NCBI GenBank assembly: GCA_004194705.1
Contig: SADC01001309.1
Coordinates: forward strand, 62,001 to 126,000
DNA from: Ditylenchus dipsaci
Taxonomy: Eukaryota; Nematoda; Chromadorea; Rhabditida; Anguinidae
DNA length: 64,000 nt
Direction: 5' to 3'
Each line of letters begins with the position of its first letter. Position 1 is the stretch's first letter. This document shows, piece after piece, positions 9,965 to 22,900 of this stretch. The notes below the pieces were generated by a model, which saw only the letters and a list, made by a program, of their open reading frames with translations, was not told where the DNA came from and did not search any database. Made by a program: the position numbers and the translations under genes.

Positions 9965-12400
9965 AGTCAAAATATCCACTGGATATCCAGTGGCATTCCA
10001 GTGGTAAAAGCGTGGTTTCTACTTATTTGCCACTAACTCCAATTGAAACTCATTGTTTCCGCTGGTAATCCAGTGGCAATCCAGTGGTAATTTAGCGGAT
10101 TCCACTTTTTTTACCACCAAATTCGGGTGTAATTTAGTGGATCCACTATTTTGCCACTGGAATGCCAGTGAAAATCCACTGGATTTCTAGAGTTAGTGGA
10201 TCTCCAGTGGCAATTTGGGGGCGATTGACTGAAATTAAATTACCTTTGAAGGACCATGGTTTTTACGTGCAGCGGTTGTCGCCGTCAATTCAAATTTTTT
10301 CCTAATCATTGGATTTCTGTACGGATTTTTTAGCTTGGTTTCTAACAAAACTAGGCGTGGAATTCAATTTTATCGATAAAACATATTCAATAACAAAGAC
10401 TCATTATTCGGAAAGTTGAGTATATAAGTGCCCAATAACCACATTACATTAAAACGACATGTTGATCGAGTGGATAGTGGCTCAGGATCTGACCACTCGG
10501 GTGGTTGGTTCGGTAAAAAGACAGTTCGTGGCGGTTTTTTGAATTGACAGTTCGTGGTGGACACTTCGTGGCACTTTTTTGAAATAATAGCTTTTCGAGT
10601 ACTTTTTTGTCTTTACATGTCTTTTTCATTCTAATAAGCTGGTTTTGCAGCTTTATGCTATCATCGCCAAGCAATGTTTAAAGAATCGATTGTTTGACAT
10701 TTTCCATTTATTATTTTATATAGTTTATATGTTTGGAAATGTGGAAACCACAAGCTAATGAAAAAGTGGAGCTTATGCACTCGACAAGAATTGGTAGCAA
10801 GCAGTGCTGGCATTTCAAAATTTCCGGCTCCGGATCTGGCTCCCGGCTCCGTTGAGGCAAATTTCTCGCTCCGTATCTGGCTCCCAGCTCCGAGAGGAAA
10901 AATTTCGGGCTCCGAATCTGGCTCCCAGCTCCGGGAGGCAAAATTTTCCGCTCCGGATCTGGCTCGGAGCCGGAGTGGAGCCAGATCCAGAGCGGGATGC
11001 AGAGCGGCTCTGGCTCCGGTGCAAGAAAGTGTCAACGAAATAACTGATAGAATGAGCCATATAAACAATATGACAATAAGTACAGTACAGGAACACAGTG
11101 ATAACGAATATCGTATTCTATTTAATAGAACGCCACTCTCTAATAGAATGCCACCTTCTGGGGCCAGAACTAGGGAGTAAACCATGTTTTATTGCCTTTT
11201 TAACACAAGGACTAAAAAAATTTTGGAGGTTGAAAAACGCCATGGCGTTCTATTAGAGAGAATATGGTAAATTGGGAATAACAAACACACAAAACCCTCA
11301 CAATCAATCAAATCTCCAGCCAGCGTCAGCAGCACTTTCTCGCGAATGCAGCCTTTTGAGTTTAGGTGGTGGAGGGTAGAGAATGGATGGAACAATGATA
11401 GGCGGAAACTAAGGGCATAGCGAAATTAACATTAGGATTCCTGTCGCGAGACAACATTTACTTGGGTTTAATTATATAGACAATCCATAAGTGAACGTTT
11501 TTGTCACAAATTTTTTTTATTTGACAGTAGATTTTATATCCAAACTTTTCGGGTAACTGAATAAACAAAAACTGGCTCCAAAAGGGCTTCGGGAGTCCAA
11601 ATTTTCCGCCCCGGATCTGGCTCCGACTCGGAGCCGGATCGGAGCCAGAGCGGAGCCGGAGCGGATTGCCAGCACTGGTAGCAAGTCCAGAGAATTGGTA
11701 GGTAGTTAAATGTATAAAATTTATTTCTTCTTGTTTAAATGACAAGTTGTTGTCAGGTGTCTGGAAAAGAAATGGAGAGGAGCATGGGGGTAAATCTCTA
11801 CAGCAAGTCTAATACAATTATCCGAATTATCCGTTCCGGACGTATCTGTAAAAATGTTCAGCAAGTGCCAGAAACGCAATAGTTGTTACCAAAGTGCGCA
11901 TTTCGATGTGGCCTTAGGCCAATGAAATAATTGATGTCAAGTATTGTAAATACAGCATATTTCTTACTTTTGTTTACCGTTTTGTTGTAAACCCTTTTCT
12001 TTTTTCTTTGTTGTTGCTGTTGTTACAGTTCTCCTCGCACCATAAGTTCAAGAAAAGAGCTAAAAATAATAATTTCTTAAGCTCAATGGAAAAGTGCCAC
12101 CAAAGTTCACCACGAACCGTCCATTCAAAAACCGCCACGAACTGTCTGTGCCACGAATTGTCCTATGTCCGGTTGGTTCGATTCCAAATAGTGGCAGGTT
12201 CATTTTTTCCAGTGGAATACCACCACAATTCCAGTGAAATACCACCTCGATTCCAGTGGAATACCACCTAAATTCTACTGGAATACCACCTTGTTGCCAC
12301 TGAAACACCACCAAATTCCCACGGGCATCCGATGGAACTCCCACTGGTAATTTAATGGAAAACCAGTAAAAATTAGTTGGAATTCCAGTGGTTTTTTACC
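9965..12400. mobile_element. Foldback-like pair of CCAGTGG arrays enclosing a hAT element
   Basis: The left arm (9965-10215) is full of ATCCACTGG / CCAGTGG units, and the right arm (12195-12395) has the same motif in inverse order with AATACCACC spacers. The sequence between includes 10802-11677. Exact ends and target duplication not found. Confidence 0.45.
10802..11677. mobile_element. hAT-type non-autonomous element with 8-bp target duplication
   Basis: The ends CAGTGCTGGCA and TGCCAGCACTG are perfect inverses and are flanked by GTAGCAAG at 10794-10801 and 11678-11685. The arms inside are GC-rich GGCTCCGGATCTGGCTCC repeats (10830-11010, and inverted 11600-11660). A smaller palindrome around CTCTAATAGAA (11130-11250) is nested inside. 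No transposase. Confidence 0.85.
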
Positions 12401-13187
12401 CGTAATGGTGCGTCTATAAGAACTTTAACTCTAACTTTAAACTTAAACTCTATAATTTACTCCATAGAAAAAAAACTCATTTAATCGCAAAGCTCTTTGT
12501 TCGGTATGTTCCGTGCACTTTATTCAGAAAATTTTTGCACATGTCTCGAGTAACTTTTCATGGGGTTCTAAATTTTTTTTTTAACTCAACTTTGTTTTTC
12601 CAATTTTTCAGGGCAAAATTTTTTTTCTGTTTTGGATTTTTGGAGGTGTCCCAGCTTTTTTGCAGAGCTGGGCTAACGAAAAGGGCACAACTGGAACATC
12701 TCAGCTGCATAACAAAAAAAGATAAGGAAGAAAACATAGATTAGATAAGATACGAACATTGTTCTTCAGTGGAATTGCCCGAAGTGGTATAGTAATGTGT
12801 ACGGGTGGAAATGATTGAAGGGGTAGAACGGTGTTGATCAGACATGTTGCCTGAAGTGGTACCATAATGTAGGGAAATACCTAAGGAAACTTTTTGCGCT
12901 CGAAAATCTTCATAGCAAACTTTTTTGGAATTTTCGACAAAATTTTAAGTTTTTCACTTTTTTGAATTCAAATTGGCGTGGAAATTTAAAGAATTATTTT
13001 TCGAAGAGAATAGTCGATACACATCATGCTTCAGCACAATGTTAAGACCAAAATGTTATGCTCTAAGCACAATGCATATAGAGTTTGGATGAATTATTAT
13101 TCGTACTTTCGAAATCATTTGCAGTTATGATTTTAATAAGTCTTAAACTGCACGTCTCAAAGAGTTTTTATAGATTATATTCAGTCC
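11686..13187. other. No gene seen
   Basis: Apart from the CCAGTGG arm at 12195-12395 this stretch is AT-rich, with no frame I can tie to a protein family. Predicted ORFs here are short and repeat-derived. Confidence 0.4.
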
Positions 13188-13380
13188 TGAAAGTGGGCAT
13201 GAGACCCGGGCTGGGTTAGATGTCCTACAAATGGGCATGAGATCCCGAGTTGGGTTGGATGTCTTGCAAATGGATATTAGATCTTGGACTGGGTAGGACT
13301 TCCTGAAAATGAGCATGACATCCGGACTGAATTAGATGTCTTGAAAACGGGCATGAGATCCCGGGCTAGGTTAGATTTTT
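13188..13380 (+). repeat. Tandem repeat, five units of about 38-40 bp
   Basis: Units centred on GGGCATGAGATCCCGGGCT followed by GGTTAGATGTC. The later units are degenerate. The arms of each unit (GAGATCCCGGG) are partly palindromic. Confidence 0.7.
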
Positions 13381-14197
13381 TAAGTCTTACTCGAAAATTC
13401 ATGTTTGATGTACCCACGTTAGCTAAGAAACTTTTTATGTTGTAAAAATTTGTTAACAACAATATTTAAATAGTACGCGGTTAATTGTTAAATAAAAAGC
13501 TTAAGTTATTATGAAAATTTTGGCCGCTTTGAGCGGCCATCTAGCACCAGTACGACGCGCGTAGCGCGTTTAGAATTCTACAAAAATTTTAAGTGAAAAT
13601 TAGTTAATTTTTTTTATTCTGTCTAAATGTGTACTCCTGGGCCGTCCTAGTTAATGCATACAATTAATTTTAACTTTACCGTATGTACCAAGTTTAACAA
13701 TAATTTTGCTTTGAACTTTATAATGGTGCATTCCGGCACATATCTCCGCTTACATAGCGTAATTTGGAAAAATAATGACAAAATTGGAATCCTTGCAACT
13801 TTTTGGACCAGATCAAAAAAAAATGACGAAAGAAAAATTTTTAATTTGGAATAAAAAAAGTGTCGAAGCCTGGGGGGAACGAAATTTTCGAGGTGTCGTA
13901 AATTTTATTTTATTTTAAAAAATGAGAAAATAGAGTCACATTCAGAATGGTTAATGACAGAACGCCAACGTCAATTTTGTCTTTGGACGTGTTTGGCACC
14001 CATGCTATATGTTCGAAGTGACAGGAGATTAGTTGACTTTATCTTGAGATGAGAGTTTCTCGAGTCTTTTTCAGCGAGATTTTGTCGTATTTTTTTTGTC
14101 GTACGTTGGCTCTCATGTGTTTCATATCATATTGTAAACCATCACCGTAAGAAGCACAACAAAACAAAATAAAGCTTGCTGCAATTTCCCAGCATAA
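13381..14197. other. No gene seen
   Basis: AT-rich. 13770-13895 resembles the inner arm of the pogo-type family (TGTCGAAGCCTGGGGGGAACG), so it probably holds a decayed relative of 9136-9561. Confidence 0.35.
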
Positions 14198-14205
14198 AAA
14201 AAACG

Positions 14206-16610
14206 GGCGCTACCCAGGTTCATTAATTAGAAGTTATAATAAAATACTGTTTCGAAAAAGTCAAAGTTTATAAAAAAATGGTTTCGTTAAAAACGGGTTT
14301 AAAGAAAAATGTTTTCGATAATAGACATTTCGCAAACAAATGTTTTGCTAAACAAATAGTTTCTTTAAATCAGAGTTCTCAAAAGACAAATTTTAAATTT
14401 ATTCCAATAACGTCAAGAGTAATCAATTTCCACATCAAATCACCCCATTTTATCGCAAACATTAAAAGTTACTTGAAATACAGCAAAACACTTTAGAATT
14501 ACCAAAATAATATCAAACAACCCTAAAGCACTTCAAACATCTCTAACCAAATCAACTACCGAACTACACCAAATAAATTCAAATCATTCCAAACTACCAA
14601 ACCACTCCAGAAGACAAGTTTATAAAATTCAACGCAACAACATCAAGTGTCATCAATTGCAACAATATAACAATGCTTATTTAGGTAATCTCTCGAATTA
14701 TTTCGATCATAATTCTTCGATATATTCTTTTCTCGGATTGACCTTTGCTTGTCTGCCTGCTTTAGTTTCATTAAACCACCTCTCTCCAGATTGATTAGAT
14801 GCGCTTCTGGACGCCACATTCTTTTCGCAGACCGCGAATCCACTTCCAGAATCCAGGACGAGAGTCGTCTTCAGTAGCAAGATTGCTGCGCATTGCTCGA
14901 TGCCATGCTTCCAGAAAATTTGTGGTTTTTGCCTTGCCTTCTTTCGCCAATTCATAGCAGTTCCAGAGAGAGATTGGAAGCGCGGATCGCGTCTAACACC
15001 ATCGCCCGACCAAGACTTTTTCGAAGTAATAGTAGAAAGCTCTTTCTCTACGACCTTGTTTTCTCTACGACCTCTCTACGACCCTGCTAGCTCTACAACG
15101 AGCTTGTTGAAATCACCACCCTCCTTGTATCTACAAATTATTTAGAGATGGTGTGGTAACCATGCGTTTTGGGTAGAATTTTATGCTGATAAAGTTTGGT
15201 ACACACAGCTTTTCACCATATGAAAAATACCTGCGCATTAATCGGAGTTTGTTAATTCGTCGAATCAAGCATTGAGAGAAGTGAAAATAACAACCGTGCA
15301 GTTTAACTAATGGAAAGGCTTCACGGAGTGCAAATACTAGAGACGCTTCGTAGTCGACGTGGCACTCTTGAACTCGGACAAGCGGAATGACTCTTCTTTT
15401 GAGCTGAATGAACATGTACCTGTAGCACCCAACAGATTTCTTGGGCAAGATCACATGCAGACACGGAATGAATGTTTCGCCGACTTTGGCATGAATTGTT
15501 AGCAATTGCTTCCACCCCAACGGAACGAGATCAAAGGGCCATCCAGGCCCCAGAAGGTAGCATTAGCCAACACTGAAAACTGTCAATAAGGGAATTAACG
15601 GATGACAAAAACGAACCCGCAAAAGACGAGCAGTACTGAAAGCAATTACTCTTATTGCACCCAGTCCTGAATCAAAGACTACGAACGGCTCATTTTTATA
15701 GTTCTTCAGTTCTTCAGAATTATCAACGTCTCGGTGAGCAAGGCATGTTCGATTCCAAACTATTTCTATGGTAGTAAACGAGCGGCTTACATTGTGCTGA
15801 GTGATTCTCGCCTTCGCTTCCACAGACGATCTTTCCATTACACGAGCAAAGATCTTTCTAGCAGCGTCCTGAAAATTTTAATTATCATTTTGTCGGTCTC
15901 CTAACATTTTTTTTAACTTACCCCACTCTGCCAAGCCAACACGGGTATCTGAGTCATGATTCTTCTTATTTCGATATCCACCTTTTCGGTCACACGCGAG
16001 TGCTCCCCATCGCTCTTCCCGACACACTGATTCAAGTCATTTGTTTCGAACTGCATCTTGCATCCTTCATGATTCTTCGAACAGAGCCAATGAGTAGTTT
16101 ATTTCAACCCTCCGACTGAATGTATAGGGGTCACCTTAATGGGGAAACTACTTAAGTTCGGACAAAATATTCAATTACCATCGTATTCTAGCATCCTCTT
16201 CCCAAATTTGCTTGTCACGTACTCAAAGTGAACGTCGGGCATTGCTGTAGCAGACCTATTCTTGGCTCTTCCTCGGACTACAAGCGGTTCTTCTTCATCC
16301 ACGATTCCAACGCTTGCTGATCTTCATCATCGCTGAACTCGTATTCTGTCGACTGATCTTCATCGCTAATACCATTCATGGCTATCTGAAATAACGAAAA
16401 GTAAAAAAAAACATTTTAAAAAAATCGGTAATTTTTTTGAAGCGGTTTCTTTGTCAATGTGTATTTCTTAAATGTATATTGCTCAAACACATTCTTTTCA
16501 GAACTGTCTTTCTTCAAACCCGTTTTTTAACGAAACCATTTTTTATAAACTTTGACTTTTTCGAAACAGTACTTTATTATAACTTCTAATTAATGAACCT
16601 GGGTAGCACC
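14206..16610. mobile_element. MULE-type DNA transposon
   Basis: The ends GGCGCTACCCAGGTTCATTA and TAATGAACCTGGGTAGCACC mirror each other for about 130 bp and are flanked by AAAAAACG on both sides (14198-14205, 16611-16618). Mutator-like elements usually make 8-10 bp duplications. The minus strand carries FLYWCH/MULE transposase remains. Confidence 0.8.
14640..16379 (-). pseudogene. FLYWCH/MULE transposase, broken
   Basis: Pieces in order on the minus strand: MNGISDEDQSTEYEFSDDED at 16379; MPDVHFEYVTSKFGKRMLEY (start of a FLYWCH zinc finger) near 16245-16185; EPFVVFDSGLGAIRVIAF near 15695; IHAKVGETFIPCLHVILPKK and, about 35 residues on, FALREAFPLVKLHGCYFHFS (MULE transposase domain) at 15500-15265. 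The sequence ...HGCYFHFSQ is the typical MULE signature around the catalytic region. The pieces lie in different frames with stops between them, so no intact enzyme is encoded, though introns may account for some breaks. Confidence 0.7.
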
Positions 16611-16884
16611 AAAAAACGACTGTTATGAATCATTCCATTGGAAAAGGCGCTATGAATAAATCTCTACAAAAAATTGTTTTGGTGTGTTATCAGTATAGCG
16701 AGTCAGTATTTTTAACGAGTCGGTGGTATACCAAATACTGATTCCCCGCAGTAAATTACTGATTTCTTTCAGCAAATACCAAAACAAAAGTACTTCTCGA
16801 TGTTTTTACAATCGTAAAATTTATTTTTTGGATCAACATGTAGACCCTGAATCTCTAGTATCTAATGAGCTATCAACTGGCTCA

Positions 16885-17470
16885 ATTAAGGCACACGGAC
16901 AATTCGCCTCCGGGACAATTTGAAAAGTGTGGACCATTTCGTGTGTGACCAATTCGGTATGGATCATTTCGGTGTGGATAAATTCGCTTACTGCCCGTAA
17001 ATGAATATACACCTGGACGAGGGATACCTACCTCTAAATGTGGGAATCGGTGGAGTGAACTCAAAATTTTGACATTATCAAACCGGATTCACCACACGAT
17101 TTTACATTTTATAGCATGGTATGTTTTCGATTTAATTTTTTTTTAATTTTTCAGGCCATTAAAAAAATAAATGACAAAATTAGAATCCTTGCAGGTGAAC
17201 CTACACCTGCCCAGAAGGTACATACCCTGGATTTTGGGCTTCGGATGGGTGAAATCGCAGTTTTGGTCCTATCAAACAAGTTCACCACAGAATTTTACGT
17301 CGAAGATAAGGATTTGAATGTGGTATGTTGACTGTGACTTTTCAAAGATCACTTCTTCTATTTTTTTGTACCGGAGGCGAATTGTCCGCGAGGCGAATCG
17401 GCCCGGAGGCGAATTGTCCAGGAGTCGACTTGTCCAGGAGGCGAATTGTCGCGGACCCCAATTTGATGTG
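16885..17470. repeat. GAATTGTCC-type arrays and one 163-bp satellite unit
   Basis: GACAATTCGCCTCCGGGACA at 16900 and CCGGAGGCGAATTGTCC units at 17373-17455. Between them (17040-17330) is a unit of the satellite that forms the arms of 46201-48780 (TACCCTGGATTTTGGG, CACAGAATTTTACG). The matching inverse array is at 19530-19675, so the pair may be arms of a Foldback element. Confidence 0.5.
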
Positions 17471-17949
17471 TGCAAGTAAAAGAGCAATTGGGTTTGAATA
17501 AATTGATATATAAATGTGGATTTTCCTCAAATTTTTTGTCAACACATTGAGCCAGCTGATAGCTCATTAGAAAATAGATAGAATTAATTCTATGTTTTTG
17601 ACTTTGATTACGATTTGGACTTAGAATTCCACGATTTCAATTTAGGGCTCCAACTTCGAATTTGAAACACTGGATGCATAGCCAGTTTTTTATCCTAGCG
17701 TCTTGGACAATAAATACTATTTGAATTTCTTGAATTTTTAATGTTGACGCATATTTTGTGTTGTCTTCCACCTTTAAAATTTTTCTGCCATATTTAATGG
17801 CTAAAATTGTTTTATCCCGACAAGTTATTCTTTTACCTCGCCAAATGATTCTTTTACTTCGCCAAATTTTATAACTTAATTTTCACCCTAAAAAGTTTTG
17901 CCCTAGTAGCGAATACGCGTCGCCCTAAATCACTGGCTGAGAACCTTAT

Positions 17950-18425
17950 TTTTTTCTCCTTTAATTTACAAGTATATATATCAAAATGTAGCCGAGGTTT
18001 CTGGCTTCATTTGAGTTATCATACAGATAGAACGTTAGTATTAAGTTAGAGCTAAATTTTAATAAAACATTGATCATGTCCGATTCGATTCCATCCTCCA
18101 TAGGACTGTCCCAAAACTATTCGGTATTAATTTGGGAGTGACGTTTATTTTAAAATTTTAATTTACATACTCATTTGCAACCTTACACTCAAAATGTAGC
18201 CCTGCTTCTTGCCGTCATTTTCAACATGCGATTGTATAAAATCATGTAAATTGAAATTGCAAACATGTCAGTTCCTAAGTAATACCGAAATCCTACGCCT
18301 CAATGGTACTCATTTCTTCCCGGGTCAAAACTAACTCAAACCGAAAAAGTAAATTAAAACACAGTAGAGGGACTTGAACTTTCGACAATGGGCGATGCGT
18401 ATATAGAGTCCCCCTTTTAAGTAAA
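17950..18425. mobile_element. Truncated copy of the TTAA family with B-box-like ends
   Basis: Contains the family core (AAAATGTAGCC, GCCGTCATTTTCAACATGCG) also seen inverted at 44870-45110, and ends with the family terminus GCGTATATAGAGTCCCCCTT at about 18396-18417. The left end is missing. Confidence 0.5.
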
Positions 18426-19529
18426 GAGTACTTAAAAGGCATTTTCTGAGAGAATGATAAACCCACTTACCACGATTTTTTTCAAAATTTTTCTGTGATC
18501 GTGTTCCGCTACTCTTCCTGAGCAACTTTGATAAAGACAGTCCATGTGAAACATGCATATTGACCGAAATCTATACATCTTAAAAGTGCACTCAAATTTG
18601 TTCTTTATTTCACCTTTCTGCTATAAATGTTGATTTTCACTAATTTTCACGCAGTCTTTTATAAACATTTGGTGTCATGAGAGCCGGCTTGAACTGCGCT
18701 TTCTTTTGAGGTATTGTACTGCTAATATTCTAATATTCTATAATAGGGTCTTAATTTCTATAAAATTAGATTTATTGAATCAAAAATTACCATTTTCTTT
18801 CGAATCTATTGTTTTCGATGGTTGATTTTATTTTCGAGATGGCTACTTTATATACATAACCTCTATATATATGGTTTTTGCGGTCCCTTGAATTATGTTA
18901 TATAAAGGTCCGACTGTACCTTATCCAGAATCGTGTCCTGGACACGGTTTGATGATGAAAACAGGGATTTGACTTGCACGAACTCCATTTATATAGTAGT
19001 CTCCCTCAGGGTATCCAGGTGGTGCTCAGGTTTTTATACCTAGCTATCCGCACTCAGGTGGAAGTTTTATGTAATAATACCCAGATATCGGTACCTAATT
19101 GGAAGCACTTAAGTATTAGTACCCCATGCTCAGATGGTTTAGGTAGATGGTGATATCTGGAGATGAATGGATACTCCAGCAGATAGGTTGAAATAATGAA
19201 GTTAATTAACTGTTTTGGTCAACTCAATCCATATCCGGTACAAGTGGTGGATCTGCATGTCCACATGGGCAATTTTTTCTTTCATGTTTCCACTTCAAAA
19301 ATCTTATTGTTCATCAATTCTGATAATCTAAAGATAGTTTCTATGTAGTGACCTGACATTTTAGCGATTTTACAAAATATCTAAAATACCGTGTGAAACA
19401 GCATTTGACCACCGTCAAACCATCCTTCGAATGCTCGAATTAATTCAGAAAACAGGGTTCGAACCTGAAAAACACGAAACAAAAATTCGCAATAATTTAT
19501 TGCAATTTTTATTAGGAACTGTTAATTTT
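18426..19529. other. No gene seen
   Basis: AT-rich with a degenerate CAGGTGGT-type array at 19010-19140 like that at 34920-35000. No coding signal. Confidence 0.35.
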
Positions 19530-19675
19530 TATTGAGAGGGGGTGAATTGTCCCTTTTTATCGGGAGGGGGCGAATTGTCCCTATTTATTGAGAGGGGGCG
19601 AATTGTCCCTTCTTATTAGGAGGGGGCGAATTGTCACAGGGGAGAATCGCCCGGGGGGGGGGGCGAATTGTCACC
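19530..19675 (+). repeat. GGGGGCGAATTGTCC minisatellite
   Basis: Five imperfect units of GAGGGGGCGAATTGTCCC, each about 25-30 bp. Inverse partner arrays lie at 16890 and 17373-17455. Confidence 0.65.
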
Positions 19676-19904
19676 GACCGTTTTTGGTTTTCGGGTACTC
19701 TTTTTGGGTACTATTTCAACAGCACCCAACAGTTATTTCCAACGCCCGCGGCGTTGGCAATATTAAAAATTCACGGCCAGCGCCGCCGCCGGCGGCACAA
19801 AAATTTTCGCCGGCGGCGTCCAACTATGACCCAGGTTCGGCTGTATCCGCGAAATTTCCTTTAAAATTTCACTGTCAAACTTGCAGACGAATTCGAATCC
19901 TTCT

Positions 19905-19930
19905 TCACACTATTCTTTTTCAGTATCAAA
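19905..19930 (+). promoter_or_regulatory. Probable SL trans-splice acceptor of PRPF6
   Basis: CTATTCTTTTTCAG ends at 19923, followed by TATCAAA and the ATG at 19931. It is a strong acceptor with no coding exon upstream, and leaves a 7-nt leader after splicing. Confidence 0.6.
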
Positions 19931-22900
19931 ATGGCGACAACTATTCCGGGAAGTCTCGTCAACAAAACGAAGAAGCATTTCCTGGTATGCCAGCACCGGC
20001 GGGCTATGTAGCAGGTGTTGGTCGTGGAGCAACTGGATTCACTACCCGATCAGATATTGGTCCTGCTCGAGATAGCACAGACATTCCGATGGAAGAGAAG
20101 CCGATGCCCCAGTGACCAAAAAGCCACGGGATGATGACGACGATGAAGCTGAAGACTTGAACGATGCTAACTATGATGAGGTTAGTGACTTTTTTAGACC
20201 ATACTATATTTCTCTAATACTTTTCAATTCTTAGTTTGAAGGGTACGGTGGCAGCTTATTCAACAAGGATCCTTATGAAAAAGATGACGAGGAAGCGGAT
20301 GAAATATATCACGCTGTTGACATGCGCCAAGATGAGCGACGCAAGGATTACAGGTTCATACATTTTTTTATTTAAAAGTCGGCGTGGAGATGAAAAGGCT
20401 GTTGAAAATCTCTTGAAACATTCATAATTCTGGTAAATTTTGTAAAAGTTTTTTATTGAAAGAAAATGACAAAAACCAGGGTCTTTGGAAGCAAAGCTGG
20501 GAGCGAAGTATAGGCAGATGAGAGAATCAGAACCAAAATGCGTGGTCATAAATCGTATTTTCACTGATAAAGCTTGTTTTGCCATTCTTAAAATTTTTTA
20601 CAACAAGTTAATTAGAAAGAGATCTTCAAAATTTCGTGGCCAAAAAAAACTTCTCTAAAAATTGTACATATTTTTATTCTAGTGTGCTCAATCCCCAAGA
20701 TAAATTAACAGCTGGATTTTTCAGAGAGCGAAAGTACAAGGAGGCAGTTGAGAAGTATCGCATGGAAAGACCTAAAATTCAGCAGCAATTCAGTGATCTC
20801 AAAAGACAGCTGGCCGACGTCAAAGAAGAAGAGTGGGCATCTATTCCTGAGGTTGGAGATGCTCGAAACAAGTCTAAAAGGAATCCCAGAGGAGAGATGT
20901 AAACCACTCTTTAAAGGGAGTGGAAACTATATATACGCATTGCCTAGGGTCGACGGTTCATATCCCTCTGTGCGCACACCTTTTTTTCATCTCCTTTTAT
21001 TTGCTTTCGAAATGATCCTCACACTTTTGGATAACACCAAAATTATCAGTGCAGGGTTTCACACCTGCTGGAGCTTATTTTACAGAGTAAGACAGGCTTA
21101 TTTTCCGAAAATCGATCTTTTTTTTGGGTTTTTCTTTGACTGGTTTAATTGATATTTCTTAATTTTTTTCTGCAAGATACACGTTTCATATACACGGTGG
21201 GGCAAATTTTCGCCGCTATTTATTTTGCTCGTATCTTTTTTAATTAATTGTGTCTCGACGAGATCTTTTTTGAGTTCGATAGAGGAGATCGGGGGAAGCA
21301 GAATGACACTTCATTCGCTATTGTCCATTGATTTTTTGATGTTGTGGTGACTTACGAAATTTACGTTTGATTTTTAGCTCAAATAGAATACTCAACAAAT
21401 GTAATACTCAGTGTCATTCTGCTGCCCTCGATCTCTTCTATCCAACTAAAAAAATCTTGTCGAGACACAGTAAATTCAAAAAGATACGAGCAAAAAATAG
21501 CGACGAAAATTTGCCCCACCCTGTACTAAAATGTAGCCAAGATTCTAGTCTTCCACTTAAGCTATCAAAAGGTGAAAAAGGCAATATTGAGTTAGATTTC
21601 AATGTCTAATTCACGTCCACACAGGGCTGTCATATGCATGGAATTGCTGACAGTAAAGCAGCGCTGGAAATGGTTGCAATCGAATGCTCGATGGTTTTCG
21701 CCCCTAGAAGTCAGTGAACTTACTAAAAAGTGGAGTAAAATAGATAGGGTATTCATCCAGGGGGATTTGAACCGTCGAACCTACGCGATGCGTATACAAA
21801 GTTTCCTCCTCCTTTAAATGTTTTCTTTTCGATTCTATTTCACTGGTCTTTTTCTTCAGGTTTACACCTGTCCCAGATAGTGTTATCGCAAGTGCCATGA
21901 GCTATGGGCAGTTGGGCAGCGTGATGGACAGCACAGTGCAAAATGGAATGACCACTCCTTTCTCCTCTGGCTTCCAGTCTACTTTTGGCGGTGGCATGGC
22001 TTCAACTATGGGCGGCTTCACATCTTCGATGAACTCTGGATTGCTGACACCTGGCTGGAAAACTGGAACTCAGACTGGTTCTACCGATTTGGATTTGCGA
22101 AAAATTGGCCAAGCAAGGAACAGGATTATGGACATTCGTCTTAATCAGGTAACTTTCAAATATAGTTGTAAGGCTGTTTTTGGATGGTTGTATCGCATTA
22201 CATAGAGTGGTGGTATTGCATTACATATCAAATGACGAGCATAGTAAAAGGTCTGACGTGCAGTGATTTTATAATCAGCAGTTCAAGGCTGTTCGCAGGG
22301 ATAAACAGTTTTGCTGGTTAAAAAGGATCCATCATACTTTTCTAATTTGCTGTAGATGCTGAATATTGGCGGAAATGGCGTAGCCTGTCAGTGAGCAATT
22401 AGACATACATTTTCGCTTTTCTGTATAATTTCTTTTGAACCTAAGTCTGCCGATTGTAAGGGCAAATCACCTGCTGAATGATCACAAAGTTTTCAATCTG
22501 ATGATATGTATCGAAATTACTAAAAAATTGTCTTGTACTATTATTTATTCAAATTATGAACTTCTGTTTGTGTATTTTAGGTTTCGGATTCAGTATCTGG
22601 TCAGACGGTGGTAGACCCCAAGGGATATTTGACGGATTTGCAGTAAGCAACTTTTAATATCTGGCGGAGTGGTAAAAGGAGCATCTCCGTGCGTTTCAGG
22701 GAGTTGGGGCCAAGGCCAGAAACTCTTTCGAACCGTTTCATTTTTCACTCGTTCAATCCGGTATTAAAAATGACCTTATGCTAACTTTTAAAAGTCACGC
22801 AGAAAACGGAGAAAAATCCAAAAGAAAGCGCATGAAAAATTAGGAAGAAAAGCGAGGAAGAAAAAAACTACTGGTCCACAACTTTCTCCGTGTAACGCAC

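Noticed and set aside
10661..11185. Long ORFs rich in SRSGSGS / GSQIRS on both strands
   Set aside because: Translations of the GGCTCCGGATCTGGCTCC arms of the hAT element 10802-11677.
19588..19930. N-terminal extension of PRPF6 (open frame from 19588)
   Set aside because: The stretch is GC-rich repeat (GGCGAATTGTCC) and a strong splice acceptor lies at 19923; the ATG at 19931 gives the conserved NKTKKHFL start after one base is added at 19985.
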